In this document: one piece after another, positions 10,341 through 21,734 of the stretch
How the letters are laid out: each line of letters opens with the position of its first letter
Numbering within the stretch: the first letter of the stretch is position 1
Assembly (NCBI RefSeq): GCF_042477335.2
Contig: NC_091246.1
Span: 15,745,001 to 15,809,000, forward strand
Reading direction: 5' to 3'
Origin: Ovis canadensis
Taxonomy: Eukaryota; Chordata; Mammalia; Artiodactyla; Bovidae
Length of the DNA stretch: 64,000 nt
Notes under the pieces: model-generated
Database searches by the model: none
What the model saw: the letters and a program-made list of their open reading frames with translations, nothing else
Told to the model about the DNA's origin: nothing
Made by a program: the position numbers and the translations under genes

Positions 10341-12043
10341 ATACAAGAGAATTCACTTTTATTCTCAGTTCAGAGCCTGGCAAAAATGTGTTGGCTATGA
10401 AAGACCAGGAATCAGAGGCCCGGGCTGGAGTTTGAACTTTACAACTGACCAACTGTGGACGATGCACAAGTCAGTTCACCCCTCTTCCTGATTCCTTCCA
10501 CTTTGCAAATGTCCGTGATCCTCAAGCCAGGAATTTAAAATCATAATAAACAGTATGTTTAGTGATCTCATTTGTCTGCTGCCACCATTCCTCATTCGGT
10601 CTCCACTCGTGTGAACAGAGACTGATGCAAAACATATTTCATTTTTACCCCCTGAAATATAAAACTGGGACAAAGAGGGAGAGAAACAAGAGATGCTGAA
10701 TTCTTTCTACACGCAACACAATAAAGTCGAATAATACACGTTTAGTCATCCCACAGGGAGCCAGATCAACAGCTTGGTTGGCGACACTGTGCTGGCCCCT
10801 GTCTCTTCACAAGGGCAGGAAATGTGTACATTCTCAAGGGTCAACTGGTCAACCACCCCCCCACCCCACCCCCACCCCCCGCGTCAGTCATTCTCTTTAA
10901 TGACTCTCCTCCATCAGACCCCATTCTCTCGAAGACAATTCATTTTATGAAACGGCCACAGCTGCCATTAGAAGTGGGCGAATCCAGGCATGTGTTTGGG
11001 TTCGAGATCTGTCTTGAGTGATGTTTCAAATACTTTAGGTTTGGCAGAAGCCAAGACACATTCTGTCAAGTTCTTTTTCCCCTTCGTTTCTTAAGCCCGT
11101 GTGGATTCGAGAGAAATGTGGCCATCTGATTCTCATTCGTTTTTGCCTAACTCAACAACAAAAATTGTCTCAGAAGAACTAGAAAATGTCCAAGTGGCAA
11201 ATACAACCTCTTTCACGGAAGCCTTCTCAGGATCTCTGTCAGTCCACCCCGACAGCTTGACATTCTCCAAACAGGCCAAGCATTTTCACTTCTTTGTGCC
11301 AGTTGCACGTGCTCCCTTTCACCCTCTCCTCTGCTCATCGACTCCTGCTCCCCAAGTCCCATGCAAAGACATCTCCTTCATGAAGGTTTTCTCCACCGTC
11401 CAACTTGTAGACGCTCCCACGGTCCCCTGAACTCCTGCAGGACTTCACCTGGAGCCCAAAGACCCTCTATTCTGTGCTGCTTCATGTTACAGTGGTTGTT
11501 GAACCACGTGAATCAAGCCCTCACTGATGTTGTCCTGGACGTCAAGCTCTCAACCTTAATTAAAGGCCTTCACAAGAAAAGGCAGACAAGGACTGGCATT
11601 TGTGGGAAAGCTGTTGCCAAAAACATTAATTATTGTGTCTATCAATGTCCCTAGGTGGGCTTCCAGGTGAGAAGTGAACTTGAGGCTTAAGGACCAGAAA
11701 TAACAATGGGCTTCTTCCTCTATGATAATGAGAACTGTGTTCCCTTTTTCTCCTGGCTGCCAGGAAGCTAAGAAGCAGCTCCGATGTTTGTTCATAGCAA
11801 CTGTATCTCATGCCAACTTCCTTTTTTTTTCTTTGTGGACTTCATTTTCAATTTCTACATTATTAACGTATAAAGGAAAAGAAAATCTATCGTCCACCAT
11901 CCATCACTTCAAAGTCTCCGTAGAGTGGCCAAGTGAAAATAATAAAGAGCTATTTGTGATAGTTTCATCTAGAAAATAGCTCTAATGCTTACAGAAGGTT
12001 TAGCTTTTAGTTTTAGGTTGTTAGGTTGGGCCCTTTTTACCAG
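10341..12043. other. Intergenic stretch, no gene supported
   Basis: A C-rich tract at 10849-10881 (mostly C with A). A 109-codon open frame at 11101-11430 has no domain that I recognise and no visible splice or promoter context, so it is not called. Confidence 0.5.
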
Positions 12044-12830
12044 GTGCAGTCAGTCAGTCAGTTCAGTCGCCCAGTCGTGTCTGACTCTTTGCACACCAGC
12101 CCTCCCTGTCCATCACCAACTCCTGGAGTTCACTCAAACTCATGGCCATCGAGTCTGTGATGCCATCCAGCCATCTCATCCTCTGTCGTCCCCTTCTCCT
12201 TCTGCCCCCAGTCCCTCCCAGCATTAGGGTCTTTTCCAATGAGTCAACTCTTCGCATGAGGTGGCCAAAGTTTTGGAGTTTCAGCTTTAGCATCAGTCCT
12301 TCCAATGAACACCCAGGACTGATCTCCTTTAGAATGGACTGGTTGGATCTCCTTGCAGTCCAAGGGACTCTCAAGAGTCTTCTCCAACACCACAGTTCAA
12401 AAGCATCAAGTCTTCAGCGCTCAGCTTTCTTTACAGTCCAACTCTCACATTCATGCATGACCACTGGAAAAACCATAGCCTTGACTAGATGGACCTTTGT
12501 TGGCAAAGTAATGTCTCTGCTTTTGAATAGGCTATCTAGGTTGGTCATAACTTTCCTTCCAAGGAGTAAGCATCTTTTAATTTCATTGCTGCAGTCACCA
12601 TCTACAGTGATTTTGGAGCCCCCCAAAATAAAGTCAACCACTGTTTCCCCATCTATTTCCCATGAAGTGATGGGACCAGATGCCATGATCTTTGTTTTCT
12701 GAATGTTGAGCTTTAAGTCAACTTTTTCACTCTTCTCTTTCACTTTCATCAAGAGGCTTTTTAGCTCCTCTTCACTTTCTGCCATAAGAGTGGTGTCATC
12801 TGCATATCTGAGGTTATTGATAGTAGTTAA
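12044..12830 (-). mobile_element. BovB (RTE) LINE, 3' part with end of reverse transcriptase
   Basis: Antisense copy. Its 3' end (GTTCAGTCGCCCAGTCGTGTC) is at 12056 and it extends to the codons for NNLRYADDTTLM; YADD is at 12795-12806, read on the minus strand. A frame of about 150 codons remains open on the minus strand from 12878 to 12414, covering the segment after the YADD box (KTKIMASGP, LLLGRKVMTNLDS). It is 5'-truncated just before that box and cannot be active. Confidence 0.92.
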
Positions 12831-13089
12831 TAAAAAATCAATTTTTAACTTAAAATTAATTGTTAAAAACATAATCATTTATAATTCTGACTCCCCCAGA
12901 ACACAGCCCATGTCATTCATCTCCTCTGACTTCTCCTTCACATCAGAGCACTCTGTATGTAACCAGCATCCACCAAATATCTGACAAGGAACAAAGTTCT
13001 CCCAAGTGAATTTCTGAAGCCAAAGAGAAAGCCCTGGACTCTGTATCTCTAGATTCTCCTGGTTTCGAAGCCCAGCTCTGGCTGACCAC
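12831..13089. other. Intergenic, no gene seen
   Basis: AT-rich edge of the BovB, then unassigned sequence. Confidence 0.5.
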
Positions 13090-13205
13090 AAAGCCTTGAG
13101 ACAGACAGTTACTTGGATCCATCTGAGCCTGTTTTCTCATTTGTAAAATGAGGCTTCAACTACTTCTGTTTCAGGATTGTTTTGAGGACTGACTGGGAGA
13201 TGAGC
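13090..13205 (+). repeat. MIR fragment
   Basis: GACAGTTACTTGGATCCATCTGAGCC, TTTTCTCATTTGTAAAATGAGG, then GGATTGTTTTGAGGA: MIR core to 3' order. Confidence 0.7.
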
Positions 13206-13370
13206 TGCTTAATATTGCTAATTCCCTTCCTTTTATGTACAGGCACTCCTGGGCAAGAAAAACAACATTGTATGTTTTAAACAAGAAACTGACCACCAGA
13301 AGTTGCATTGTTGGGGAACACAAGAGGAGATTATGTGGGCAGTTGTCATTAGCTGGATAATGCATGCACT

Positions 13371-13728
13371 TCAGTTCAGTTCAGTTGCCCAGTCGTGTCT
13401 GACTCTTTGCGACCCCATGGACTGCAGCACGCCAGGCCTCCCTGTCCATCACCAACTGCTAGAGTTTACTCAAACTCATGTCCATTGAGTCAGTGATGTC
13501 ATCCAACCATCTCATCCTCTGTCGTCCCCTTTTCCTCCTGCCTTCAATCTTTCCCAGCATCAGGGTCTTTTCAGATGAGTCAATTCTTCACATCAGGTGG
13601 CCAAAGTATTGGAATTTCAGCTTCAACATCAGTCCTTCCAATGAACACTCAGGACTGATCTCCTTTAGGATGGACTGGTTGGATCTCCTTATAGTTCAAG
13701 GGACTCTCAAGAGTCTTCTCCAACACCA
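13371..13728 (-). mobile_element. BovB (RTE) LINE 3' end
   Basis: Antisense terminal segment starting CAGTTCAGTTCAGTTGCCCAG and ending at CTTCTCCAACACCACTT. 5'-truncated at about 360 bases. Confidence 0.92.
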
Positions 13729-13933
13729 CTTCAGAAACACAGAAATGGGAAAAAAATGAGATACAAAAGAGAAGCCAAGCCTATGGGCTTCTTCCAAAGG
13801 AGGAAGTGGCCTTTACTTGCTAATCATAGAAATCAACAATTTAGACAGAAGAGATTCTGCTCAACCATTAAATGACAGACAGAAGTGACAGAAGAAATAA
13901 ATAATCTTTTGGTTTTTAACATCTAAATTGCTC
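13729..13933. other. Intergenic, no feature seen
   Basis: Unassigned A-rich sequence. Confidence 0.5.
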
Positions 13934-14110
13934 TGATAAATGTCAAGGGCCTACTGTATAGCACAGGGAACTATATTCAATATCCTGTGACAAACCATAA
14001 GGAAAGAACATGGAAAAGAATGTATGTATATGTATAACTGAATCACTTTGTTGTATAGCAGAAACTAACACAACATTATAAATCAACTAAACTTCAATAA
14101 AATAATTATT
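13934..14110 (+). repeat. Artiodactyl L1 3' tail
   Basis: GGGCCTACTGTATAGCACAGGG through CTTTGTTGTATAGCAGAAAC to AACTTCAATAAAATAATT. Confidence 0.8.
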
Positions 14111-14452
14111 TTTATAATACTAAGAAAAAAGAAAGAAATTGCCGTAGAGTTGTGGTACAATGGTTTTCATCAAAATGGAATACAAGTACCATTGATGGGA
14201 TTCAAGATGATTTTATATGGCATGAGAGAAGCATTTATCCTTTTAATCATGTGTTTGTTGTATATTGTGTTATAGAACATTGAGCTAGTACAGCCAAACT
14301 GTGATATTATACAAATTATTATGGAGTGCATTTTCAAGTTTTACAATATTTTCTAAATAAGTGGATGTACAGAAAAATACTGAACGTGTCAAGGCTGGCA
14401 GAACATATCTATGCTAAACAATTTTAACATAGTTCTAGAATTACTGGAAGTG
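14111..14452. other. Intergenic, no gene seen
   Basis: AT-rich and unassigned. Confidence 0.5.
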
Positions 14453-14716
14453 TTCAGTTCAGTTCAGTCGCTCAGTCGTGTCTGACTCTTTGAGACCCCA
14501 TGAGTTGCAGCGTGCCAGGCCTCCCTGTCCATCGCCAACTCCTGGAGTTCACTCAGACTCACGGCCATCGAGTCAATGATGCCATCCAGCCATCTCATCC
14601 TCTGTCGTCCCCTTCTCCTCCTGCCCCCAATCCCTCCCAGCATCAGAGTCTTCTCCAATGAGTCAACTCTTCGCATGAGGTGGCCAAAGTACTGGAGTTT
14701 CAGCTTCAGCATCATT
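14453..14716 (-). mobile_element. BovB (RTE) LINE 3' end
   Basis: Antisense, starting GTTCAGTTCAGTTCAGTCGCTC and ending at CAGCTTCAGCATCAT. About 260 bases; the third antisense BovB within 2.7 kb. Confidence 0.92.
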
Positions 14717-15064
14717 CGAAGTGTGGAAAATACAACTTTAACCTGTGGGTTTTCTTGAGCAGCTATTTGGGCCCCTCAATTTTTGCCCCCAAATGACTTT
14801 CCAAATGTTACCAGTCTCATCTACCCTCTCCACTTTGACTCCACTGGACTTCACACCAGTCCATCTACAGACCCTGCAGTCTCCCACCTCCACATCTTTC
14901 TCTGCCTCAGTGTGCCTTCTCTTCGCTCCCTGGCAGGGCAGCCTCAAGCAGAATCAGCCTCTGTCTCCTCTGGGCTCCCCTGCAATCTTGTGCACAACCC
15001 TTGCTGTTGCAACACTCAGCGCTTTGTTTTACAGTTTCTTTCAGGGGTGGTCCTAGGCAGTGTC
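14717..15064. other. Intergenic, no gene supported
   Basis: Pyrimidine-rich. The open frames here are short and unrecognised. Confidence 0.5.
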
Positions 15065-15390
15065 TTGGGTTTTTAAAATTATTTTTTCCTTTATTGCAAT
15101 ATGATTGATGTGCCATATTATGTCAGTTTCAGGTGATTTGACATTTGCATACATTATGAAGTGATCACAATAAGTCTGGTACCGTCTGTCCTCATACAAA
15201 GTTATTACAATAGTATTGACCGTATTCCTTATGCTGTATATTACATCCCTGTGGCTTATTTATTGATATAACTGGACGTTTGTCCCTCTTAATGTCTTTC
15301 ACCTATTTTCCCCAACACGCCCCTCCGGCTTTCTGTATCCGTGAGTCTTTTCAACTTGTTTTGCTTTGTGTTTTAGACTCCACATAGGCT
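15065..15390 (-). repeat. Old L1 3' UTR, antisense
   Basis: TTTATTGCAATATGATTGATGTGCCATATTA, GTTTCAGGTGATTTGACATTTGCATACATTATGAAGTGATCACAATAAGTCTGG-like order and ATTACATCCCTGTGGCTTATTTATTGATATAACTGGA follow the L1M antisense pattern. Confidence 0.7.
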
Positions 15391-15748
15391 ATACCGTTTG
15401 TGCCCTGAGACCCTGGCCCAGAACACTAAATAACTCAAAAAATCAATAACTTAGAAATATCATTGAGCTATGCTAGGTTCAGAAATTCAAAGGCATAAGT
15501 GCTTGTAATTGTCAGGGATCATGGTCCACAGGAGGACATGACTTTCCTCTCCCCACTGTACTCCTTGTATACCCCAGCTAGGCCAGTTTCCTTTTAAAAG
15601 CTTTCCTGTCCCATGCCTCCTCTTTCATAGCAGTGTTTGCACTTTGCTATTATTTTTCCTTGTTATTTGATTAACATCTTTTCCCAACAATAGACTATAA
15701 CCTTCCTATGGGCAGGATCACATATACCTTTGTTCACCATTAGCCTTC
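15391..15748. other. Intergenic, no gene seen
   Basis: Nothing recognised. Confidence 0.5.
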
Positions 15749-15990
15749 TTCTTTTTTTAAATACTTATTTATTTGGCTGTGTTGGGTCTTAGTTGCTGCA
15801 TGTGGGACCTTTGTTTCATAATGTGGGGTCTATCACAGCAGTACATGAACTATAAGTGGGCTCAGCAGTTGTGGCCCGTAGGCTTAGTTGCCCAGAGGCA
15901 TGTGAGATCTTAGTTTCCTGACCACAGATCAAACCCGTATCCCCTGCATTGCAAAGAGGATTCTGAGCCACTGGACCACCAGGGAAGTCC
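15749..15990 (-). repeat. Cetartiodactyl tRNA-Glu SINE (CHR-2 type)
   Basis: Antisense: TTTATTTGGCTGTGTTGGGTCTTAG, then CCCTGCATTGCAAAGAGGATTCTGAGCCACTGGACCACCAGGGAAGTCC at the tRNA end. Confidence 0.85.
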
Positions 15991-16060
15991 TCCACTGGGC
16001 TTTTTCAGTCAATGCCCAGCACTGAGGCAGACACATAGCTGCCGCTCCCTACACATCAAC

Positions 16061-16128
16061 TGAATGAATGAATGAATGAATGAGCATTTCTCCCTACATA
16101 CACACACACATACACACACACACACAGA
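16061..16128. repeat. (TGAA)n followed by (CA)n microsatellites
   Basis: ATGAATGAATGAATGAATGA at 16064-16083 and CA dinucleotides from about 16100 to 16125. Confidence 0.9.
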
Positions 16129-16908
16129 GGTTTCTAGCACCTACACTGTTGTATAGATCACTGAGTAGGCAGATGGGTGACATAAAGACCAGTGTAAATC
16201 CTACTGTTTGTTTTTCAGACAGGTTACAGAGGAAACACAATGTTTGCCAACTAGACGGGGAGAAATTCAAATGGTAAACGGAGCGTTCTCATTCACAGGG
16301 CTCCATGAGGGCTTGACAAACAACATGAGCCAAAATAAATGTGTCGAAAGTATACTCCAGCAAAAGAGTATTGATCGTGTCTTTTTAAGAATTTTCCCAG
16401 CAAGAAGAAAAACTGTAAGGACAGGACTTTGAAGAGGACCCAGGCAATTAGGGAATATGGTCTCTGCGCTGACAACGTCTCAGAAATGGGAGGACACTGG
16501 GGCCACAGGGAAAAAGCAGAAGAAAGAATCGATGTCCTATTAAAATGAAGGCAAAGCCACTCCAAGAATTGCTTTTATCCAAACTGACAACAGATTTTCT
16601 AAAAGGATCAAAGTTACTTGACCAGCACAGTTTTCAGCAGAGTTGTGTGGAGGGTGAAGAAGAAATGTCTCAGCTTTGCGAGCCACCAGATTTACTGCTT
16701 TTTTTCCTTCTTATCTGAGAATATCTCAGCTGAGACCATCCAGAAAAAGTCAAGAACGGACCCCACCATCGCAATTAATCCTGATACTTCAGAGCCACGG
16801 GGGCCTTACTCTGCTCACTCTCTCACGTGCAGCTAAAGAGCCCAACATGCAGACAGAGCCAGTGACTGACCTCAGCCCACGTGCGTGCATAGCAGGGCCT
16901 GGACTGAT
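16129..16908. other. Intergenic, no gene supported
   Basis: Mostly unassigned, with only short unrecognised open frames. Confidence 0.5.
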
Positions 16909-17128
16909 GAGTGAGTGAGTGAGTGAGTGAAAGCTGCTCAGTCGTGTCTGACCCTGCGACCCCATGGACTGTGGACTGCCAGGCTCTTCTGTCCATGGGA
17001 TTTTCTAGGCAAGAATACTGGAATGGGTTGCCATTCCCTTCTCCAGGGGATCTTCTCAACCCAGGATTCAAACATGGGTCTCCTGCATTGCAGGCAGATT
17101 CTTTACCCTCTGAGCCACCAGGGAAGCC
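16909..17128 (-). repeat. Bov-tA SINE with (GAGT)n at its edge
   Basis: GAGTGAGTGAGTGAGTGAGTG leads into AAGCTGCTCAGTCGTGTCTG and ends GAGCCACCAGGGAAGCC. Confidence 0.9.
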
Positions 17129-18544
17129 TGTGGACTAGAGGGCCAGCCCATCAGTTTTGTGGTCAGGCTCAGGTCCCTCCCCATCCTGTTCTGTGACTAC
17201 CCCAGACCAAACACCAAGCCTGCACCTGCCCCAACCCTCGTGACTGGCTGTGAAAATCTGCTTTAAGATCAGCCAGTTGGGGGCCAGGTGTTAGCTCATC
17301 TGTGGTCTTTGCTGCAGTGCTTTTTCTATCCCAGGACATCCCCACTCAGTGCCACCATGTAAACAAGCAGTGAGCCTCTTGGTAGTATCTTCTCTTAAAT
17401 AACTACCAGTTTCAGGCAACCTAATCAGATCCCAGCAGTCTAGAATACGAGACAACATATGTTGATTGGTCCTGGAGCTCCTTGAGGGCAGGAACCATGT
17501 TTTACTTATCGGTGCAGCCCCAGTGCCCAGGCTAGCGTGTGGCTCATGGCAAGATAGCAAAATGGGAGGATGCCCCCAAATCGCACAGAATCTGAAATTG
17601 AAGCCAGTGAGAACCACATTAGAATCCTTGGCCAGAAACTTACAAAGATGCCTAACCTCTGTGGACTTCAATTTTCTCATTCATAAACTAACACGTAAAA
17701 TGCTAAATACCTAACAGAATTGCTACAAGGACAGAAGATGATGTGTGTAAGTGTGCAGAGCATCAAGCCACGGGATGCTCCGTCAGTAGTCCTTACAATG
17801 ACGTCCTTCATCATTGTAGGTGCAAGGAAAGGATGAAGTAAGGCAAATTGTAATTGGTTCTTTTCTAGGAGACAAGCAAGTAATAAAGAAAAGGAACCAA
17901 CAAATGAGTTACTCACCCTGTGAGTGGTCAGACTTTCCTCCGCTATTTATTGTCAGAGCTCAGGGCCCTGCTTTAAAGCCAGCCCTGCCTCATCCCAGCT
18001 TCTGCTTCATCTCCACTGAAGTCATGACGCTGGGCTCACTCTCTGTCTATTGACACAGAGAGCCTGTGAGTCACAAATTCAACAGGATGACTTTGCTGCT
18101 GTGTGATTGACTGGAAAATGTTCCCTCATTTGAAGGACTTTTTTTTTTTTTCAAGCAAATGGACATGCTTATTTTTGCAACATGGAGTGCAAGCTCTCTA
18201 TTTATTTGACATTGGTCTCTGTGACATTCCAGCTGGCCAAGGGAGTACGCAGGACATTCACAACCTGCCTTGCAAAGTGACACATATTTTTCCCTCTCCT
18301 TCTCCTTCTCCCTTCCTGCCGACTAGTATATCTAAAGCAAACAGTCCCAGCACAATAGTTAGACTGCACTTCAATTTGGTGTTTACTTGACATTTACACA
18401 TGGGCCATGCTGGACAGCTCAGTCATTTCATTCCAGAGGGGACCTGGCCAGCAAGCATTGGGATCCACTTGTGCTCAACCCCTAGCAACACAAGCCCTGA
18501 ACCAGCTAGATGATGTCTTGAGAGGTGCTTGTGCTGCTGGGTTT
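17129..18544. other. Intergenic with MIR remnants, no gene supported
   Basis: MIR-like words at 17600-17760 (CCTAACCTCTGTGGACTTCAATTTTCTCATTCATAAACT) and GAGGGCAGGAACCATGTTTTACTTATC at 17485-17510 (MIR/L2-type 3' word). No gene supported. Confidence 0.5.
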
Positions 18545-18740
18545 TACTCTTACACGGGGATGCAGAAGATGTGGTTTCGATCCCTGGGTCAGGAAGATCC
18601 CCTGGAGGAAGAAATGGCAACCCACTCCCTCCTTCTTGCCTGGAAAATCCCATGGACACAGAAGCCTGGCAGGCTATAGTCCATGCAGTGACACACAGAC
18701 ACACAGACACACAGACACACACACACACACACACACACAC
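18545..18740 (+). repeat. Bov-tA SINE ending in (CA)n
   Basis: Sense copy with GGTTTCGATCCCTGGGTCAGG and TGGAAAATCCCATGGACACAG. From about 18691 it passes into CACACAGACACACAG and a pure CA run to 18740. Confidence 0.85.
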
Positions 18741-18939
18741 CCCTGGGGTGAGGTGTCAGAATGTCTTCAGTCATCCCGGGAAACATCTCCATGATCCATT
18801 TAGGGCAGATGGGTCTTGCTGATACCACCCTTCCTCGCTTTAAACCCAGCACACACTTTGCCTCCTCATTCACTCTAAGACAAATGTAATCTAGTTCCCT
18901 GTGCTAAATCTTCTTAGGACTGGGCACAGGTTACTCATT

Positions 18940-19065
18940 TGATTAACTTCATCTCCCGTTTGTTCATTTCTTCCTCTGCAGAGTGAAATGCATAATACCT
19001 ACCTCACAGGATTACAGAGGGCCCAACATAGGCAGGGTACCTGGGGTAGGTGGGAGTGCTTAGAA
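18940..19065 (+). repeat. MIR fragment
   Basis: TTCATTTCTTCCTCTGCAGAGTGAAATGCATAATACCTACCTCACAGGATTACAGAGGG follows the MIR 3' half. Confidence 0.55.
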
Positions 19066-19077
19066 AGTGCACTGAGG

Positions 19078-19383
19078 CACTTCCCTGGTAGTCTGGTGGT
19101 TAACACTCCGCCTGCCAATGCAGGGAACAAGAGTTTGATCCCTGGTCTGGGACGATTTCACAGGCCATGGAGGAACTAAGCCCATGCACCACAACCACTG
19201 AACCCATGCTCTAGGGCCTGCAGCTGAAACTACTCAGCCCACGTGCCACAACTACTGAAGCCCACGCGCCTAGAGCCCGCGCTCCACAAGAGACGCCATC
19301 TGCAGCGAGAAGCCTGAGTACCGCAACAAGGACCCAGCACAGACAAAAATTAATTCATTAAAGTTTTAAAAAATTTAAAAAGA
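19078..19383 (+). repeat. Full-length CHR-2-type tRNA-Glu SINE
   Basis: Sense copy: CACTTCCCTGGTAGTCTGGTGG, GAGTTTGATCCCTGG, then the 3' body AACTACTGAAGCCCACGCGCC, CTCCACAAGAGACGCC and an A/T tail at 19350-19383. Confidence 0.9.
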
Positions 19384-19745
19384 AAGCACACTGAAAATGT
19401 TGGTTCTCATCCCCTACTGAGGTCCACACTGCTGGTTGCAGAAGGGAAAGGGGCTCAGGGAAGGGCAAGTTTTAGGGGTTCCTGTCAGTGTAGTTTGATG
19501 CAAGCAAGGAGCTGGGACTTGGCTGGGAGTCATGACACGTGTTCTGTGTCCCACCTCTGCCAGTGTGTGGCACGAGCATCACCTCTCCTCCCTAGGCCTC
19601 TGACTCCGTACGTGCAAAGTGGAAGCCTCCGACTGCATTCTAACATTGTCTGATTTCCACACCCTCAAAGTCTGGAAGCAATCCAAACCAACTGCCCTAC
19701 AAGGTTGACTAGCCTCAAAGCTGACATATGTAGATGCCTGGATTT
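19384..19745. other. Intergenic, no gene seen
   Basis: Nothing recognised. Confidence 0.5.
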
Positions 19746-19912
19746 CAAAGGAGTAGCAGGGAACTGTACTCAATATTTTGTAATAACCTATAAGGAAAAG
19801 GATCTGACAAAGGATATATATGTATATAACTGAATCACTTTGTTGTATACCTGAAACTAACATAACATGATAAATCATCTATACTTCAATTAAAAATAAA
19901 TAAATAAAAGCA
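19746..19912 (+). repeat. Artiodactyl L1 3' tail
   Basis: GTAGCAGGGAACTGTACTCAATATTTTG to CTTTGTTGTATACCTG and AATAAATAAATAAA. Confidence 0.8.
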
Positions 19913-19913
19913 A

Positions 19914-20532
19914 ATGAACTTATTTTACAAGCAGACACAGACTCATTGTCTTGGAAAACAAATTTACGATTACCAAAGGGGAAACGTGAAATAAGGGTAG
20001 GGATAAATTAGGAATCTGGGAATAACATATATACACACTACTATAGGTAAAATAAATAATCAACAAGTACCTACTGTATAGCAGAGGAAACTCTACTCAA
20101 TATTTTGTAATAACCTATATGGGAAAGAATCTGAAAAAGAATGGACGCATGTATATGCATGACTGAATTATTTTGCCGTACACCTGAAACAAACACAACA
20201 TTATAAATCAACTGTACTCTAATATGGAGAAGGCAATGGCACCCCACTCCAGTACTCTTGCCTGGAAAATCCCATGGATGGAGGAGCCTGGTAGGCTGCA
20301 GTCCATGGGGTCGCTAAGAGTCGGACACAACTGAGCGACTTCACTTTCACTTTTCACTTTCATGCATTGGAGAAGGAAATGGCAACCCACTCCAGTGTTC
20401 TTGCCTGGAGAATCCCAGGGGCGGGGGAGCCTGGTGGGCTGCCGTCTATGGGGTCGCACAGAGTCGGACACGACTGAAGCGACTTAGCAGCAGCAGCAGC
20501 AGCAGCATACCCTAATATAAAATAAAAGTTAA
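19914..20532 (+). repeat. Artiodactyl L1 3' UTR, interrupted by Bov-A2
   Basis: CATTGTCTTGGAAAACAAATTTACG to ACTGTACTCTAATAT (20225) resumes after the SINE with TACCCTAATATAAAATAAAAG (20508 onward). Confidence 0.8.
20226..20507 (+). repeat. Bov-A2 SINE (two Bov-A units)
   Basis: Two AATGGCA-ACCCACTCCAGT-type units are joined by the TTCACTTTCACTTTTCACTTTC linker and end in a (CAG)n tail. Flanking near-duplicates TACTCTAATAT (20215-20225) and TACCCTAATAT (20508-20518) look like an 11-bp target-site duplication. Confidence 0.92.
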
Positions 20533-20635
20533 ATTGTAAAAACAATAACAAACAAAAAAGCATAATAATAAATCAAAGAGTAGCAAGAGAGTAAGATGCC
20601 AATACTCGGTGCTGGGCAGCAGGTCACATTGTCAT

Positions 20636-20845
20636 GTAGCCTGCCCTTTTGTCATCCTTGTTTCTTTCTGTCCTCAGCTGTGCCAGGCTTCCCCTCATCC
20701 GAGTTCTTTTAGATCAATTTGTCCAGCAAATAAAGTTCTAACCCTTGGTTCAAGTTGGGGGAAAAGTAGTCACACTGTTGTATGGGGTAGGGGAGGAATC
20801 TTAGGGCTTGATCGACTGGATGGATTAGTAGGTGGATGGATGTAA
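20636..20845 (+). repeat. Left arm of inverted repeat, family unassigned
   Basis: Starts near GCCTGCCCTTTTGTCATCC, contains AATAAA at 20729-20734 (AGCAAATAAAGTTC) and ends in GGATGGATTAGTAGGTGGATGGATG. By eye about 94% identical over 175 bases to the inverted copy at 21735-21961. It may be an LTR or SINE-like end. Confidence 0.8.
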
Positions 20846-21734
20846 TACACCTTGCTAATGGGAATGGAAATGCTGATGGGAATGTAAATTGATGGAAACA
20901 TAACTTTTGGGGGAGCTATTTGATAATGAGTAATAATATCAACCTAGTAAAGCAATCGCTATAAATCGAGCCTAATGAAACAAGCACATTTGTCTAAGAT
21001 TGCAAAAGGAAGTTCTGGAATAGTGAAAAATTGAAACAATCTACATGACCATCAAAAGGCAATTGATTAAATACCAATATTAGGAACTACTATGATATGT
21101 TTAAAAATAAGAGGTATATCTATGTATTAACATGTACAGCTATGGTAAATTGCTAAGTGAAAACAAAAGCAAATTTGCAAAACTGTATGCAAATGGTAAT
21201 TGGTATTTTAAAAATAAATTTTACTACTTTTATATATGCATAAAAATCTTGAAACTTTGTATACCTTACTGTTAACCACAGTCATATCTGGATAGGTACA
21301 ATGTGAATTCATTTTTCTTGAATCTGCATTTATTGATTGATTTTGTGAGTAAGCACGCATTAATTTTTAAAATCAGAAAAAAAAACCTTCAAAAAATGAA
21401 ACAGAAGGAGCAAAAGGTTTTTTAAGAATCAAACATGGTGTATTAAGTGTTTTCTGATGCTCCTTCTGACACCCCATTTAAGTGACAGTAAAGAATTAAA
21501 AGACAAAACCTATAAGGACAAAGACCGTGGGAGCTGGGAAGCCACCAAAATATAGCCACAAACTTAGATCAGAGGAAGTAGAAAACCAGGCAGATTGATT
21601 TCAAGGTGCAGGACCCTTGGAGGGCTCAGGAAGTAGAGGCACCAAGGTGTTACTCAGAAGTAGGGAGCATCTGGGGATGGAAACGGGATTACTGATTGAA
21701 AGCCTATATAAGTAGTTGCTGGGAAATCCATTCA
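20846..21734. other. Spacer between inverted repeat arms
   Basis: About 0.89 kb, AT-rich. Words such as TGGGAATGTAAATTGATGGAAACA and CTACATGACCATCAAAAGGCAATTG suggest old L1-type sequence; otherwise unassigned. No gene seen. Confidence 0.45.

Noticed and set aside
11101-11430. 109-codon plus-strand frame in a repeat-poor stretch
   Set aside because: No family recognised, and no promoter, splice or poly(A) context; length is within chance expectation.
12142-12702. 186-codon plus-strand open frame, and its counterpart at 55150-55671 on the minus strand
   Set aside because: Both are antisense to the BovB 3' region. The reverse of that coding region happens to be open; not genes.
16061-16128. 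Regular short repeats that might suggest a CRISPR-like array
   Set aside because: They are (TGAA)n and (CA)n microsatellites in a mammalian genome.
18600-18650. CCACCAGGGAAG words at SINE ends as CTCF sites
   Set aside because: They differ at key G positions from the CTCF core; without ChIP data they are not called.
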